DNA from: Chloroflexota bacterium
Lineage (GTDB): Bacteria > Chloroflexota > Anaerolineae > Promineifilales > Promineifilaceae
Length of the DNA stretch: 47,794 bases
Reading direction: 5' to 3'
NCBI GenBank assembly: GCA_024277135.1
Contig: JAJRVV010000179.1
Coordinates: 1-47,794 of the forward strand
Below, one piece after another: positions 40,731 through 47,794 of the stretch; the stretch's first letter is position 1; each line of letters begins with the position of its first letter. Under the pieces are notes generated by a model, which did not search any database, had not been told where the DNA came from, and saw only the letters and a program-made list of their open reading frames with translations. A program made the translations under genes and the position numbers.

Positions 40731-42148
40731 GAAATCGGAACATCCGCAATATCACCATCATCACCGACATTCTGCTCATCAACTTGGCTTTTGTGATGGC
40801 CTACGTTGCCCGCTACCAATGGCAATGGCTGCGGCCGGTTGAAGAACGCTTTTTTGAGCCATATGCGGCGTATGTTGAACAACAGTTGGCGCTTAACTTG
40901 CTGCTGATCTTTACTTTTTCCCAGAGCAGAGTATGGCGGCGGCGGCGGGGGGAGTTCTGGATTGATGAGGTGTCTCGCATTGGTTCGGCCACGGCCGCCG
41001 GCATCACCTTGATGATGGCCATTACCTTCTTTTTCCAACCCGCTCCTTTCTCCCGGCTGCTGCTTTTTTGGGCGTTGGTGTTCATTGTGTTGTTTGTGGG
41101 CATGGGCCGGTTGGCGCGGCGTTGGATTTTGTCCGCGTTGTATCAAAACGGGAAGGTGGTAGACCGGGTGCTGGTGGTGGGCACGGGGGAGACGGGGCGT
41201 AGTTTGATTCGCACGCTGTTGGCCCGGCCTGACCTGGGGTTTAAGGCGGTGGGCTATCTGCACGACGGGTCGCAGGCGAACAATATCGGTCTGGGACGGA
41301 TTCCCAACCTGGGGGATTTTTCGGATTTAGAGAAGCTGTTAGCAGAACGGCCGTCCCTGCATACAGTGTTCATCGCCCTGCCCGGCGACCGGCATCAACT
41401 GGCAAATGAGATGTTGCGCATCTGCTACCGGCATGGGGTGCGGGCGCAGGTGGTGCCGGATTTGCTGCAACTCAGTTTGAACCGGGTGGAATTTAATAAC
41501 ATGGCCGGTATTCCCATGCTAGGCGTCCGGGATGTCAGCATCAGTCGCTGGCAGCGGATGTTGAAGCGGGGATTGGATTGGGTGGGGGTGGCGGTGTTGG
41601 CGATCCCGGTGTTGTTGCTGACGGCCGTCATCGCCATTGCCATCAAATTAGATTCACGCGGCCCAATTTTTTACAAGGCAGAACGGGTGGGGCGCGACGG
41701 CAAAACTTTCCCCATGTTTAAGTTTCGCTCGATGGTGATGGACGCTGAAGATCAGAAAGGCGCTTTGCAGCAGTTTAACGAGGCTGACGGCCCCATCTTC
41801 AAAATGAAGGATGACCCGCGTCTGACGCGGGTGGGGCGAATTTTGCGCCGGTTCAGTTTGGATGAACTGCCTCAGTTTTACAATGTGGCGCTGGGACACA
41901 TGAGCCTGGTGGGGCCGCGGCCGCCTCTGTCCGAAGAAGTGGCGGAGTACAAACCGTGGCACCGGCAGCGGCTGTCAGTGATTGGCGGCATTACGGGGCT
42001 GTGGCAGGTGAGCGGCCGTTCTGACCTGACCTTTGACGAGTTATGTTTGCTGGATATTTACTACATCGAGAATTGGTCGCTGGCGATGGACTTGCGCATT
42101 TTGTTGCAGACGATTCCCCACTCTTTGTTTGGCAAAGGCGCGTATTGA
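40727..42148 (+). CDS. Exopolysaccharide polyprenyl glycosylphosphotransferase
   Basis: A 473-residue WcaJ/PssY-like membrane enzyme that moves a sugar-1-phosphate from a nucleotide sugar to undecaprenyl phosphate and starts a repeat unit. Four or so N-terminal membrane helices (TIITDILLINLAFVMAYVAR, then LLLFWALVFIVLFVGMGRL) lead to a CoA-binding-like domain (RVLVVGTGETGRSLIRTLL), a re-entrant helix (VAVLAIPVLLLTAVIAIAIK) and the bacterial sugar-transferase domain (GRDGKTFPMFKFRSMVMDAE, SLDELPQFYNVALGHMSLVG, PRPP, WQVSGRSDLTFDEL). The start ATG at 40727 overlaps the glycosyltransferase stop. Confidence 0.94.
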   Translation: MRNRNIRNITIITDILLINLAFVMAYVARYQWQWLRPVEERFFEPYAAYVEQQLALNLLLIFTFSQSRVWRRRRGEFWIDEVSRIGSATAAGITLMMAITFFFQPAPFSRLLLFWALVFIVLFVGMGRLARRWILSALYQNGKVVDRVLVVGTGETGRSLIRTLLARPDLGFKAVGYLHDGSQANNIGLGRIPNLGDFSDLEKLLAERPSLHTVFIALPGDRHQLANEMLRICYRHGVRAQVVPDLLQLSLNRVEFNNMAGIPMLGVRDVSISRWQRMLKRGLDWVGVAVLAIPVLLLTAVIAIAIKLDSRGPIFYKAERVGRDGKTFPMFKFRSMVMDAEDQKGALQQFNEADGPIFKMKDDPRLTRVGRILRRFSLDELPQFYNVALGHMSLVGPRPPLSEEVAEYKPWHRQRLSVIGGITGLWQVSGRSDLTFDELCLLDIYYIENWSLAMDLRILLQTIPHSLFGKGAY

Positions 42149-42167
42149 AGGATGAAGGGTGAAGGAT
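42147..42167. repeat. GAAGGAT heptamer array overlapping a stop codon
   Basis: Three units (GAAGGAT, GAAGGGT, GAAGGAT) begin in the stop codon of the glycosylphosphotransferase gene (TGA at 42146-42148). It is the same family as the array that makes the terminator at 43940. Confidence 0.85.
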
Positions 42168-42196
42168 GAAGTCCCCCCCACCTTGTCACCCCCTCT

Positions 42197-42613
42197 CTAC
42201 TCCTCATCGGAGACGGCGGGTTGATCGAGCTTGATCACCTGGCCGTGATAGTTGATGATGATGCGAAAACCAAGGAAGCCGAGCATGTTTCGCGCCTGTT
42301 CGGGGATGCCTTGCCCGATGATTTCTTCCATGTTGAGGTTATCAAGCTCGGATTCGATAGCGGCTTTGGCGAAGATGTCCTCTTGTCCGGTGAGCCGCAT
42401 CATCTGTTCCACGGCGATGTCCCGATTGCCTTCAAGCTGCTCCATGAAGAAGTTTAGCACCTGTCGATCCACTTCTTCAGAACTGACGTGGCGATGGAAG
42501 CCGTCGTCGTCTACCACGTAGAATGCTTCATCGCCGATGACGGCCGTTTCCACCAAATTATCCCATTCGTCGTACACCAATCCTGCAAATAATGCTTGTC
42601 TCGCCATGATCAT
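42197..42613 (-). CDS. Conserved-looking small protein of unknown function
   Basis: A 138-residue acidic protein without signal peptide or membrane helix. I recognise no domain. Visible features are an N-terminal strand-rich part (FAGLVYDEWDNLVETAVIGD, EAFYVVDDDGFHRHV), a middle helix (EEVDRQVLNFFMEQLEGN), and an acidic helix (AAIESELDNLNMEEIIGQG). It is convergent with the glycosylphosphotransferase gene and divergent from mreB across 259 bp. Start uncertain between the ATGs at 42613 and 42607. Confidence 0.72.
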   Translation of the reverse strand: MIMARQALFAGLVYDEWDNLVETAVIGDEAFYVVDDDGFHRHVSSEEVDRQVLNFFMEQLEGNRDIAVEQMMRLTGQEDIFAKAAIESELDNLNMEEIIGQGIPEQARNMLGFLGFRIIINYHGQVIKLDQPAVSDEE

Positions 42614-42769
42614 ACTCGCTGTTTTTGCGCTTTACGCCATGATACTCCGCTCCCTCTCTTTGGCAAGTATCTTGCTCACCTTTTTCTCAGATTGGGCATA
42701 GTTCGGTGGCAGATACAGGATTTCTATTGGGCAATGCCGGGGGCGACGTGCAGGCCATTTCCCATATGG

Positions 42770-42775
42770 TATAAT
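42770..42775 (+). promoter_or_regulatory. Extended -10 promoter of mreB
   Basis: TATAAT with TG one base upstream (TGGTATAAT, 42767-42775) is an extended -10 element. A conserved -35 is lacking, as expected for this class. The leader before the TTG start of mreB is about 90 nt. Confidence 0.6.
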
Positions 42776-42872
42776 TCGCGCTTGGCCTGAACGCGCGGCC
42801 GTTATCGTTTGCTGGCTCCTGGCAGCCGTTCATTTGGCCGGATGACCAGCAGAGAGGAAGAGGTACAGAAAA

Positions 42873-43931
42873 TTGTTTAGACCGCTTGATTGGATACTGG
42901 GGCTGTTTTCCCTGGACATTGGCATTGACCTGGGTACGGCCAATACATTGGTTTACATCCGGGATCGGGGCATCGTGATCAACGAACCGTCCTGGGTGGC
43001 TATCAACAAAAAGACTCGCCGCCCGCTGGCGATTGGCGCCGAAGCGCGGGAGATGGTGGGGCGGACGCCGGGAGATATTGTGGCGATACGGCCGTTGCGC
43101 GACGGCGTCATCTCCGAATTTGAGATCACCGAAGCCATGCTCGACTACTTCATCAAAAAAGCGCATGAGCAGATGATCGTCCCCTTCCCCCGGCCCCGCG
43201 TCGTCGTCGGCGTGCCCAGCGGCGTCACCGAGGTGGAAAAACGAGCCGTCTACGACGCCACCATCAACGCCGGGGCGCGGGACGCCTTCCTGATCGAAGA
43301 ACCGATGGCGGCGGCCATTGGCGCCGGATTGCCCATCAACGAAACACGCGGCAGCATGATCGTGGACATTGGCGGCGGCACCACCGAGGTAGCCGTCTTC
43401 TCCATGCAAGGCATCGTGGTTAAACGTTCCATCCGGGTGGCCGGTGACGAAATGGACGAGGACATTCTCCAATATGCCCGCAGCAAATACAACCTGCTCA
43501 TTGGCGAGCGCATGGCGGAACGGGTGAAAATCGGCATTGGTTCCGCCTTCCCCCTGCCGGAAGAGCGCACCATGACCCTGCGCGGGCGCAATCTCATCAA
43601 CGGACTGCCCCAGGCCGTGGAAATCAGCAGTATCGAACTGCGGGAGGCGATGTCCCCGTCCGTCAACATCATCGTGGACACGGTGCGGGATACGTTAGAC
43701 GAGACGCCGCCGGAACTGGTGGCCGACTTGATGGAAGCGGGCATTTGTCTGGCCGGCGGCGGCGCCCAAATCAAAGGGTTGGCCGAACGGCTGGAAGATG
43801 CGGTCAAAATGCGGGTGTGGCTGGCTGAAGATTCGATGACCTGTGTGGCTCGCGGCGCGGGCAAAGTGTTGGAAAATCTAGAATTGTGGGAACGGGCGCT
43901 GGTTGGTCTACACCGCGGCAGCACCCATTAA
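42873..43931 (+). CDS. mreB: Rod shape-determining protein MreB
   Basis: A 352-residue actin-like ATPase that guides lateral wall synthesis. ATP-binding motifs of the actin fold: DIGIDLGTANTLVYI (phosphate 1), GSMIVDIGGGTTEVAVFS (phosphate 2), and LAGGGAQIKGL (adenosine). The conserved PRVVVGVPSGVTEVEKRAV block is present. The start is TTG at 42873: AGAGG at 42859-42863 is well spaced and MFRPLDWILG is a plausible membrane-targeting N-terminus. It is the first gene of the mre locus, followed by mreC with a terminator between. Confidence 0.96.
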   Translation: MFRPLDWILGLFSLDIGIDLGTANTLVYIRDRGIVINEPSWVAINKKTRRPLAIGAEAREMVGRTPGDIVAIRPLRDGVISEFEITEAMLDYFIKKAHEQMIVPFPRPRVVVGVPSGVTEVEKRAVYDATINAGARDAFLIEEPMAAAIGAGLPINETRGSMIVDIGGGTTEVAVFSMQGIVVKRSIRVAGDEMDEDILQYARSKYNLLIGERMAERVKIGIGSAFPLPEERTMTLRGRNLINGLPQAVEISSIELREAMSPSVNIIVDTVRDTLDETPPELVADLMEAGICLAGGGAQIKGLAERLEDAVKMRVWLAEDSMTCVARGAGKVLENLELWERALVGLHRGSTH

Positions 43932-43939
43932 AGGATGAG

Positions 43940-43977
43940 GGATGAAGGATGAACTAATTCATCCTTCATCCTTTTTT
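43940..43977 (+). terminator. Heptamer-built intrinsic terminator between mreB and mreC
   Basis: GGATGAAGGATGAA (43940-43953), loop CTAA, and TTCATCCTTCATCC (43958-43971) form a perfect 14-bp stem, followed by TTTTTT (43972-43977). The arms are two GGATGAA units and their inverted copies. It starts 8 bp after the mreB stop and ends just before the mreC ATG at 43980, so it should attenuate transcription into mreC. Confidence 0.85.
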
Positions 43978-43979
43978 AT

Positions 43980-44840
43980 ATGAACTTGAATGATGTGCCG
44001 CAACGGATTCGCTGGGCGACGTTTGTCGTCCTGGCCGGGGTGGCTCTTTTTTTAGCGATTTTAGACAGCTCCGGCAATTTGGATGCGGCGATTGGCTTTT
44101 TTCGTGACCCGATGACGGCCGTACTCTCCTGGACAAGCGCCCGCTCCGACCCGATTGCCGATGCGGCGGCCGGGCCAGATGATCTGGATACCGCCCGCCT
44201 GGAAATCCTCCAACTTCAGTCCCGCATCGAAGAGTTGGAACGGCAAAACGAGGAACTCCGCGAAATTCAGGGTGAGTACCAGATTTTGCTGGACTTGTTC
44301 AACCGCGCCCGGCAAGCTCCTGATTACCGTCGTCTGACGGCGGCCGTCATCGGCCGCGACACCAGTCCCGCCATTCGCAGCATCATCATTGACAAAGGCG
44401 CTGACGACGGCGTGACGGTGGGCATGCCGGTGGAAGGTGCGCGCGGGCTGGTAGGGCAGGTGTTTCGCGTCACCGCCAATTCGGCCCAGGTGGCCCTGAT
44501 CACCGACAACGCCAGCGCCATCCCGGCCCGGCTGGGCAATTCGCGGGCGACGGGGGTGCTGCGCGGCGGCGGTTTAGGCGGCTTGATGGTGATTGATTGG
44601 ATTGACCTGAAGTTTCAATTTGAGGTGGGCGAAGTGGCGCTGACCTCTGGGTTGGGCGGCAAGTTTCCGCAAGATATGCCGATTGGCCGGGTGATTGAGG
44701 TGGAACGGCGAGAAGCGGAATTGTCGCAGCGGGCGGTGGTGCAGCCGGCGGTGGATTTTGATTCGCTGGAGATTGTATTTGTGATCACCGATTTCCGGCC
44801 GATTGACACGGAAATTTTTAACGCCCCACCCGGCGGCTGA
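43980..44840 (+). CDS. mreC: Rod shape-determining protein MreC
   Basis: A 286-residue MreC: an N-terminal membrane helix (ATFVVLAGVALFLAILD, about 13-29), a coiled coil of about 35 residues (LQLQSRIEELERQNEELREI), then the beta domain with VIGRDTSPAIRSIIIDKGAD, GMPVEGARGLVGQVFRVTAN, LITDNASAIPARLG and GLGGKFPQDMPIGRV. It binds MreB, MreD and PBP2 and organises the elongasome. No ribosome site exists because a terminator's T-run ends 3 bases upstream. The HEPN gene starts just after, with the stop overlapping its first ATG. Confidence 0.94.
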   Translation: MNLNDVPQRIRWATFVVLAGVALFLAILDSSGNLDAAIGFFRDPMTAVLSWTSARSDPIADAAAGPDDLDTARLEILQLQSRIEELERQNEELREIQGEYQILLDLFNRARQAPDYRRLTAAVIGRDTSPAIRSIIIDKGADDGVTVGMPVEGARGLVGQVFRVTANSAQVALITDNASAIPARLGNSRATGVLRGGGLGGLMVIDWIDLKFQFEVGEVALTSGLGGKFPQDMPIGRVIEVERREAELSQRAVVQPAVDFDSLEIVFVITDFRPIDTEIFNAPPGG

Positions 44841-44857
44841 TGTTACGAAGGTGGCGA

Positions 44858-45238
44858 ATGAACGACAAATATAAAGAGTGGCTAAAGCAAGCTGATTATG
44901 ACATGGAGACGGCTGAAGCAATGTTTAACAGCGGCCGTTATTTCTATGCGGTGTTCATGTGCCACTTATCTATCGAAAAAGCGTTGAAGGGTCTATATTT
45001 TAAGGTTTTGCATGAAACGCCACCCAAGACTCACAACTTACTCTATCTGCTAAATAAAATCAGCGCAAAACCCAATCCAAAGCTGGAAAAATTTATCGTC
45101 AAATTGAATACCGCCAGCATTGCTACCCGTTACCCAGATGACCTGGCAAAAATTCAGGCAGACTACACCGCGGAAGTCACGACGAAAATGATGGTGAAAA
45201 GTAAGGATGTGTTGCAATGGGTCAAGACGCAATTATAA
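44858..45238 (+). CDS. HEPN-domain protein (toxin half of a HEPN/MNT pair)
   Basis: About 126 residues of a HEPN domain: EWLKQADYDMETAEAMFNSG, YFYAVFMCHLSIEKALKGLYF, PPKTHNLLYLLNKI. The HxxxEKALK and KTHNLLxLL motifs match the family. HEPN proteins paired with MNT nucleotidyltransferases act as RNase-like toxins kept inactive by AMPylation by MNT. The usual Rx4-6H catalytic motif is not obvious, so activity is unsure. I chose the ATG at 44858 with GAAGGTGG before it; an ATG at 44840 overlapping the mreC stop is the alternative. The gene splits mreC from mreD. Confidence 0.85.
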   Translation: MNDKYKEWLKQADYDMETAEAMFNSGRYFYAVFMCHLSIEKALKGLYFKVLHETPPKTHNLLYLLNKISAKPNPKLEKFIVKLNTASIATRYPDDLAKIQADYTAEVTTKMMVKSKDVLQWVKTQL

Positions 45239-45531
45239 AAACTATCAAACAATTTGAGAAGGCATTAGAATCTTGCGATATTCGAGTCGAGCACCTCATC
45301 CTGTTTGGCTCTTACGCGGCCGGCACAGCCCGCGAGGGCAGCGACATTGACATCGCCGTTATTTCTCCGAGCTTTGCTGATAAAAGTTATTGGGAACGCA
45401 TTGATATTTTAAGCGAAGCCATCTATTCAGTCTTTGCTCCCATCGAAGCATCGGCCTTTACGCCAGAAGAGTGGGCAGAAGGGAAGTCTCTGATTGTGGA
45501 TTATGCGCGGGATGGCGTGTTGGTGCAGTGA
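45217..45531 (+). CDS. MNT-domain nucleotidyltransferase (antitoxin half)
   Basis: A 104-residue minimal nucleotidyltransferase. The signature LILFGSYAAGTAREGSDIDI has the GSx10DxD motif of the DNA polymerase beta fold, with the metal-binding Asp pair. It overlaps the HEPN gene by 22 bases and should AMPylate the HEPN toxin. The two are inserted between mreC and mreD (39 bp before mreD), while the rest of the locus keeps the standard order. Confidence 0.88.
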   Translation: MGQDAIIKTIKQFEKALESCDIRVEHLILFGSYAAGTAREGSDIDIAVISPSFADKSYWERIDILSEAIYSVFAPIEASAFTPEEWAEGKSLIVDYARDGVLVQ

Positions 45532-45570
45532 GACGACAGGTTTATTTGATGTATATTTTCCCGGAAATGG

Positions 45571-46080
45571 ATGCGTAACATGAATTCGAGTTGGTGGTGG
45601 TTGATTCCGGTGTTGCTGCTGCTGGCGGTTTTGCAAACGGCCGTCCTGCCCCGCTTCCCCATTTATGGTTTGTCGCCTAACTTGGTCTTTTTGCTGGCGC
45701 TGGCCTGGGGCTTGCTGCGCGGCGTCAACGAAGGGGTGGCGTTGGGCTTTGGCGCGGGTCTGATTCTCGACTTGTTTTCGGTCGGCCCGGTGGGGGTCAC
45801 ATCGCTGGCGATAATGACGGCCGTTTTCGCCGCTATCTGGGTGCAGCAAGCGCTGCCGCCGGAGCGGTTTTTCCTGCCCCTGGCGCTGGCCGGATTTGCC
45901 ACGCTGGTCTTTTTATTTGTGTATTTTCTGCTTTTGCGGCTTCTCAACCAGCCGGTCACTTTTCCCGGCATGATCAGCCGGGCGCCGTTGGCGTTGCTGC
46001 ATATGGCCGTGTTCCTGCCGTTGTATTCGATACTCTATGCGCTTGACCGCGCGCTGCGGCCGCGGCATGTGCAAATTTAG
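45571..46080 (+). CDS. mreD: Rod shape-determining protein MreD
   Basis: A 169-residue, highly hydrophobic protein with about five membrane helices: WLIPVLLLLAVLQTAVL, NLVFLLALAWGLLRG, GFGAGLILDLFSVGPVGVTS, FFLPLALAGFATLVFLFVYF and LLHMAVFLPLYSILYAL. The GF.aGLl.Dlf pattern is the family mark. MreD helps localise MreC and PBP2. The start could also be the ATG at 45580; no strong ribosome site distinguishes them. Confidence 0.88.
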   Translation: MRNMNSSWWWLIPVLLLLAVLQTAVLPRFPIYGLSPNLVFLLALAWGLLRGVNEGVALGFGAGLILDLFSVGPVGVTSLAIMTAVFAAIWVQQALPPERFFLPLALAGFATLVFLFVYFLLLRLLNQPVTFPGMISRAPLALLHMAVFLPLYSILYALDRALRPRHVQI

Positions 46081-46104
46081 GTCAGCGCAAATCTGGAGGC
46101 AGTT

Positions 46105-47794
46105 ATGTCTCGAATGGGTTGGGAACGAGTAGACGAACAAGAATTACAAGCGCAGGAAGATATCGGCATGCGCGGCCGTCTTTACTTTCTCCGCTTTGTC
46201 TTCCTCATCATCTTGGGCGCTCTCATTTATCGCGTCTGGTGGATCCAACAAACGCGCGGGCCAGAATTGCAAGCTCAGGCTGACACCAACCGGCTGGCTA
46301 TCCTCACTGAAGATGCCGCCCGCGGTGTTATTTTTGATCGAAATGGCGCATCCTTAGCCCTCAACCAGGCCAGTTACAACGTTACTATCACCCCGGCCTT
46401 CTTGCCGCCGGCAGGCAGCGATGCGCGTCAGGCGGTGTATGAACGGCTTTCTCTCTTGACCGGCGTGCCAGTCACCAACACGCTGCAACAGCGCGCCTTG
46501 ATCCAGGCGGCTAATCCTGAACTCCTGAGTACCTACTCGCGGCTGGCTCAAATTTACGACGCGCCAATTGCCGAAACATTGGATCAGGCGGGCGTTGTTC
46601 CCCAACTGCCGGACAGTATCGCCGCTATCGTTCAGGAAAATAGCTTTGCCCAATATATTCCGGCCGTCATCACCTCCGGCATTCCCATCACTCTGGCTTA
46701 CACCATCGAGCAAGAAAGCATCTTCCTGCCCGGCGTGCGCGTTCTCCAAGAACCGTTGCGCTATTATCCCAGCAGCGAATACACAGCGCATATCATCGGC
46801 TTTATGGGGCCGCTGCCTAATGAAAATTGGTTATCTATCCCCGGTTATGAGCGGGATGACCGGGTGGGCTGGGCCGGGCTGGAATCTTCCATGGAATTTG
46901 AGATGGCCGGTAAGAAGGGGGAGCGGCAAATTGAGCAAGATTGGACAGGCCGGGAGCTGCGCCAGATTGGCCTGGCGCAAGAACCTGTCGCCGGACTCAA
47001 TTTGCACCTGACGCTGGACCTGGATTTACAAAAACAGGCGCAGGATATTCTGGCCTATTACATGGAGGAGAATCGAGAAACGCCCCGTCCCGACGAGGTG
47101 ACGGGCGAATTAACGCTGCCGGAAGTGGAACAGGGCGTGGTGGTGGCCCTGAATCCGAATACGGGCGAAATTCTGGCGATGGTTAGTTTCCCCACTTTTG
47201 ATAACAATCGCTTTGCTACGGAAGTGCCGGTGGAGTATTACCTGGGTCTGGCGCGAAATGATTACAATCCGTTGGTCAATCATGCCATCACCGGCACTTA
47301 TCCACCCGGCTCTACTTTTAAGTTGGTGCCGGCGTCGGCCGCCATGCAGGAAGGCACCATTTCGCCGCTGCGGCGGTTGAACGCGCCGGGCATCATTGAA
47401 ATTCGCAACCAGTTTGCCCCCAACGATCCCGGCCGGGCGCAGTCGTTTGTTTGTTGGAAGCGGGAGGGTCACGGCGCGGTGAACATGGTGGAAGGACTTT
47501 TTAACTCCTGTGACATTTACTTTTACAAAATCACCGGTGGGTTTGACCAGGACGGCGAGTTTGTGGAAGGGGTGGGTGTGGATCGGATAGCGCGGTATGC
47601 GGAGCAGTTTGGTTTTGGCCGGGTGCAGGGGATCGAGCTGCCCTTGGAAGCGGAAGGTAATTTGCCCACGGCCGCCTGGAAACGGCAAACACAAGGCGAA
47701 CCGTGGTCTACCGGCGATGATTATAACCTGGGCATCGGTCAGGGCTATTTGACGGCGACGCCCTTGCAGGTGGCGCAAATGGCGGCGGTAATAG
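46105..47794 (+). CDS. mrdA: Penicillin-binding protein 2 (PBP2), C-terminus beyond the window
   Basis: Translation from the ATG at 46105 stays open to the right edge (about 563 residues). GGAGG at 46094-46098 is a strong ribosome site. A membrane helix (FLRFVFLIILGALIYRVWW, about 28-46) anchors it; then the pedestal domain (RGVIFDRNGASLALN, about 75-89) and the transpeptidase domain. The active-site Ser is in PPGSTFKL (S403, K406), and the second motif reads SCDIYFYK as in PBP2 proteins. The KTG motif lies past the edge. It is the transpeptidase for sidewall elongation and the expected last gene of the mre cluster. Confidence 0.95.
   Translation, partial: MSRMGWERVDEQELQAQEDIGMRGRLYFLRFVFLIILGALIYRVWWIQQTRGPELQAQADTNRLAILTEDAARGVIFDRNGASLALNQASYNVTITPAFLPPAGSDARQAVYERLSLLTGVPVTNTLQQRALIQAANPELLSTYSRLAQIYDAPIAETLDQAGVVPQLPDSIAAIVQENSFAQYIPAVITSGIPITLAYTIEQESIFLPGVRVLQEPLRYYPSSEYTAHIIGFMGPLPNENWLSIPGYERDDRVGWAGLESSMEFEMAGKKGERQIEQDWTGRELRQIGLAQEPVAGLNLHLTLDLDLQKQAQDILAYYMEENRETPRPDEVTGELTLPEVEQGVVVALNPNTGEILAMVSFPTFDNNRFATEVPVEYYLGLARNDYNPLVNHAITGTYPPGSTFKLVPASAAMQEGTISPLRRLNAPGIIEIRNQFAPNDPGRAQSFVCWKREGHGAVNMVEGLFNSCDIYFYKITGGFDQDGEFVEGVGVDRIARYAEQFGFGRVQGIELPLEAEGNLPTAAWKRQTQGEPWSTGDDYNLGIGQGYLTATPLQVAQMAAVI

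Noticed and set aside
3713..43977. Heptamer arrays as CRISPR
   Set aside because: Unit length is 7 bp with no spacers; no cas genes are in the window.
1..47794. tRNA, rRNA and riboswitch genes
   Set aside because: Scanned the gaps by eye for T-loop, acceptor and known riboswitch signatures; none found, though weak ones could be missed without a covariance-model search.

Overview
The window looks like a chromosome segment of an uncultured member of the Chloroflexota (Anaerolineae/Ardenticatenia-like). This is an inference: the DNA is GC-rich and densely coded, it carries Thr-Pro-rich linkers, several membrane and soluble multidomain sensor kinases, DUF456, DUF4332 and DUF4349 proteins, three tandem M42 aminopeptidases and an mreBCD-mrdA locus. 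No rRNA, tRNA, phage or IS element was seen.

Layout. 1-1155: 3' end of an ABC exporter operon (minus). 1219-1672: RelB/ParE-type toxin-antitoxin pair. 1669-6817: four tightly packed minus-strand genes (nucleotidyltransferase-like, formylglycine-generating-enzyme-like, DUF5693-like membrane protein, second nucleotidyltransferase-like), divergent from an HprK-like P-loop gene at 7247. 8381-9726: glutaredoxin coupled to a class III cyclase. 9829-15392: signalling block (two divergent OmpR regulators, a soluble REC-GAF-PAS-histidine kinase, a PucR regulator overlapping it). 15393-17937: unusual leader with two terminators, then a J-domain protein coupled to an ATP-grasp ligase. 17911-19991 (minus): orphan HigA antitoxin, a radical SAM protein and YggX. 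20134-24292: pheA, a formyltransferase, uvrC and a helix-hairpin-helix protein. 24494-26543: paired DUF4349 proteins. 26793-29101: phosphotransferase-like and membrane genes. 29156-33092 (minus): three M42 peptidases and a Thr/Pro-rich membrane protein. 33414-36662: large membrane sensor kinase. 36980-39519: DUF1330 protein and molybdopterin oxidoreductase. 39561-42148: glycosyltransferase and polyprenyl glycosylphosphotransferase. 42873-end: mreB, mreC, a HEPN/MNT pair, mreD and mrdA (PBP2, cut by the window edge).

Three things stand out. (1) The palindrome ACGGCCGT occurs about 90 times by hand count, where base composition predicts about one; it is used in all three codon phases, so it behaves like a highly iterated palindrome comparable to cyanobacterial HIP1. 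(2) The radical SAM gene has an in-frame UGA followed by codons for Ala-Glu-Pro and a hairpin that fits the bacterial SECIS consensus. It is very probably a selenoprotein with a Cys-Sec-Ala-Glu-Pro tail, and a normal annotation would cut it short. (3) Exact 7-bp tandem arrays recur between genes, often starting in a stop codon, entering reading frames, or facing inverted copies to form long hairpins. One such hairpin is a textbook terminator between mreB and mreC.

Promoters of the TATAAT type are clear. Three place the expected transcription start on or next to the start codon of a gene with no Shine-Dalgarno sequence, which suggests leaderless mRNAs.
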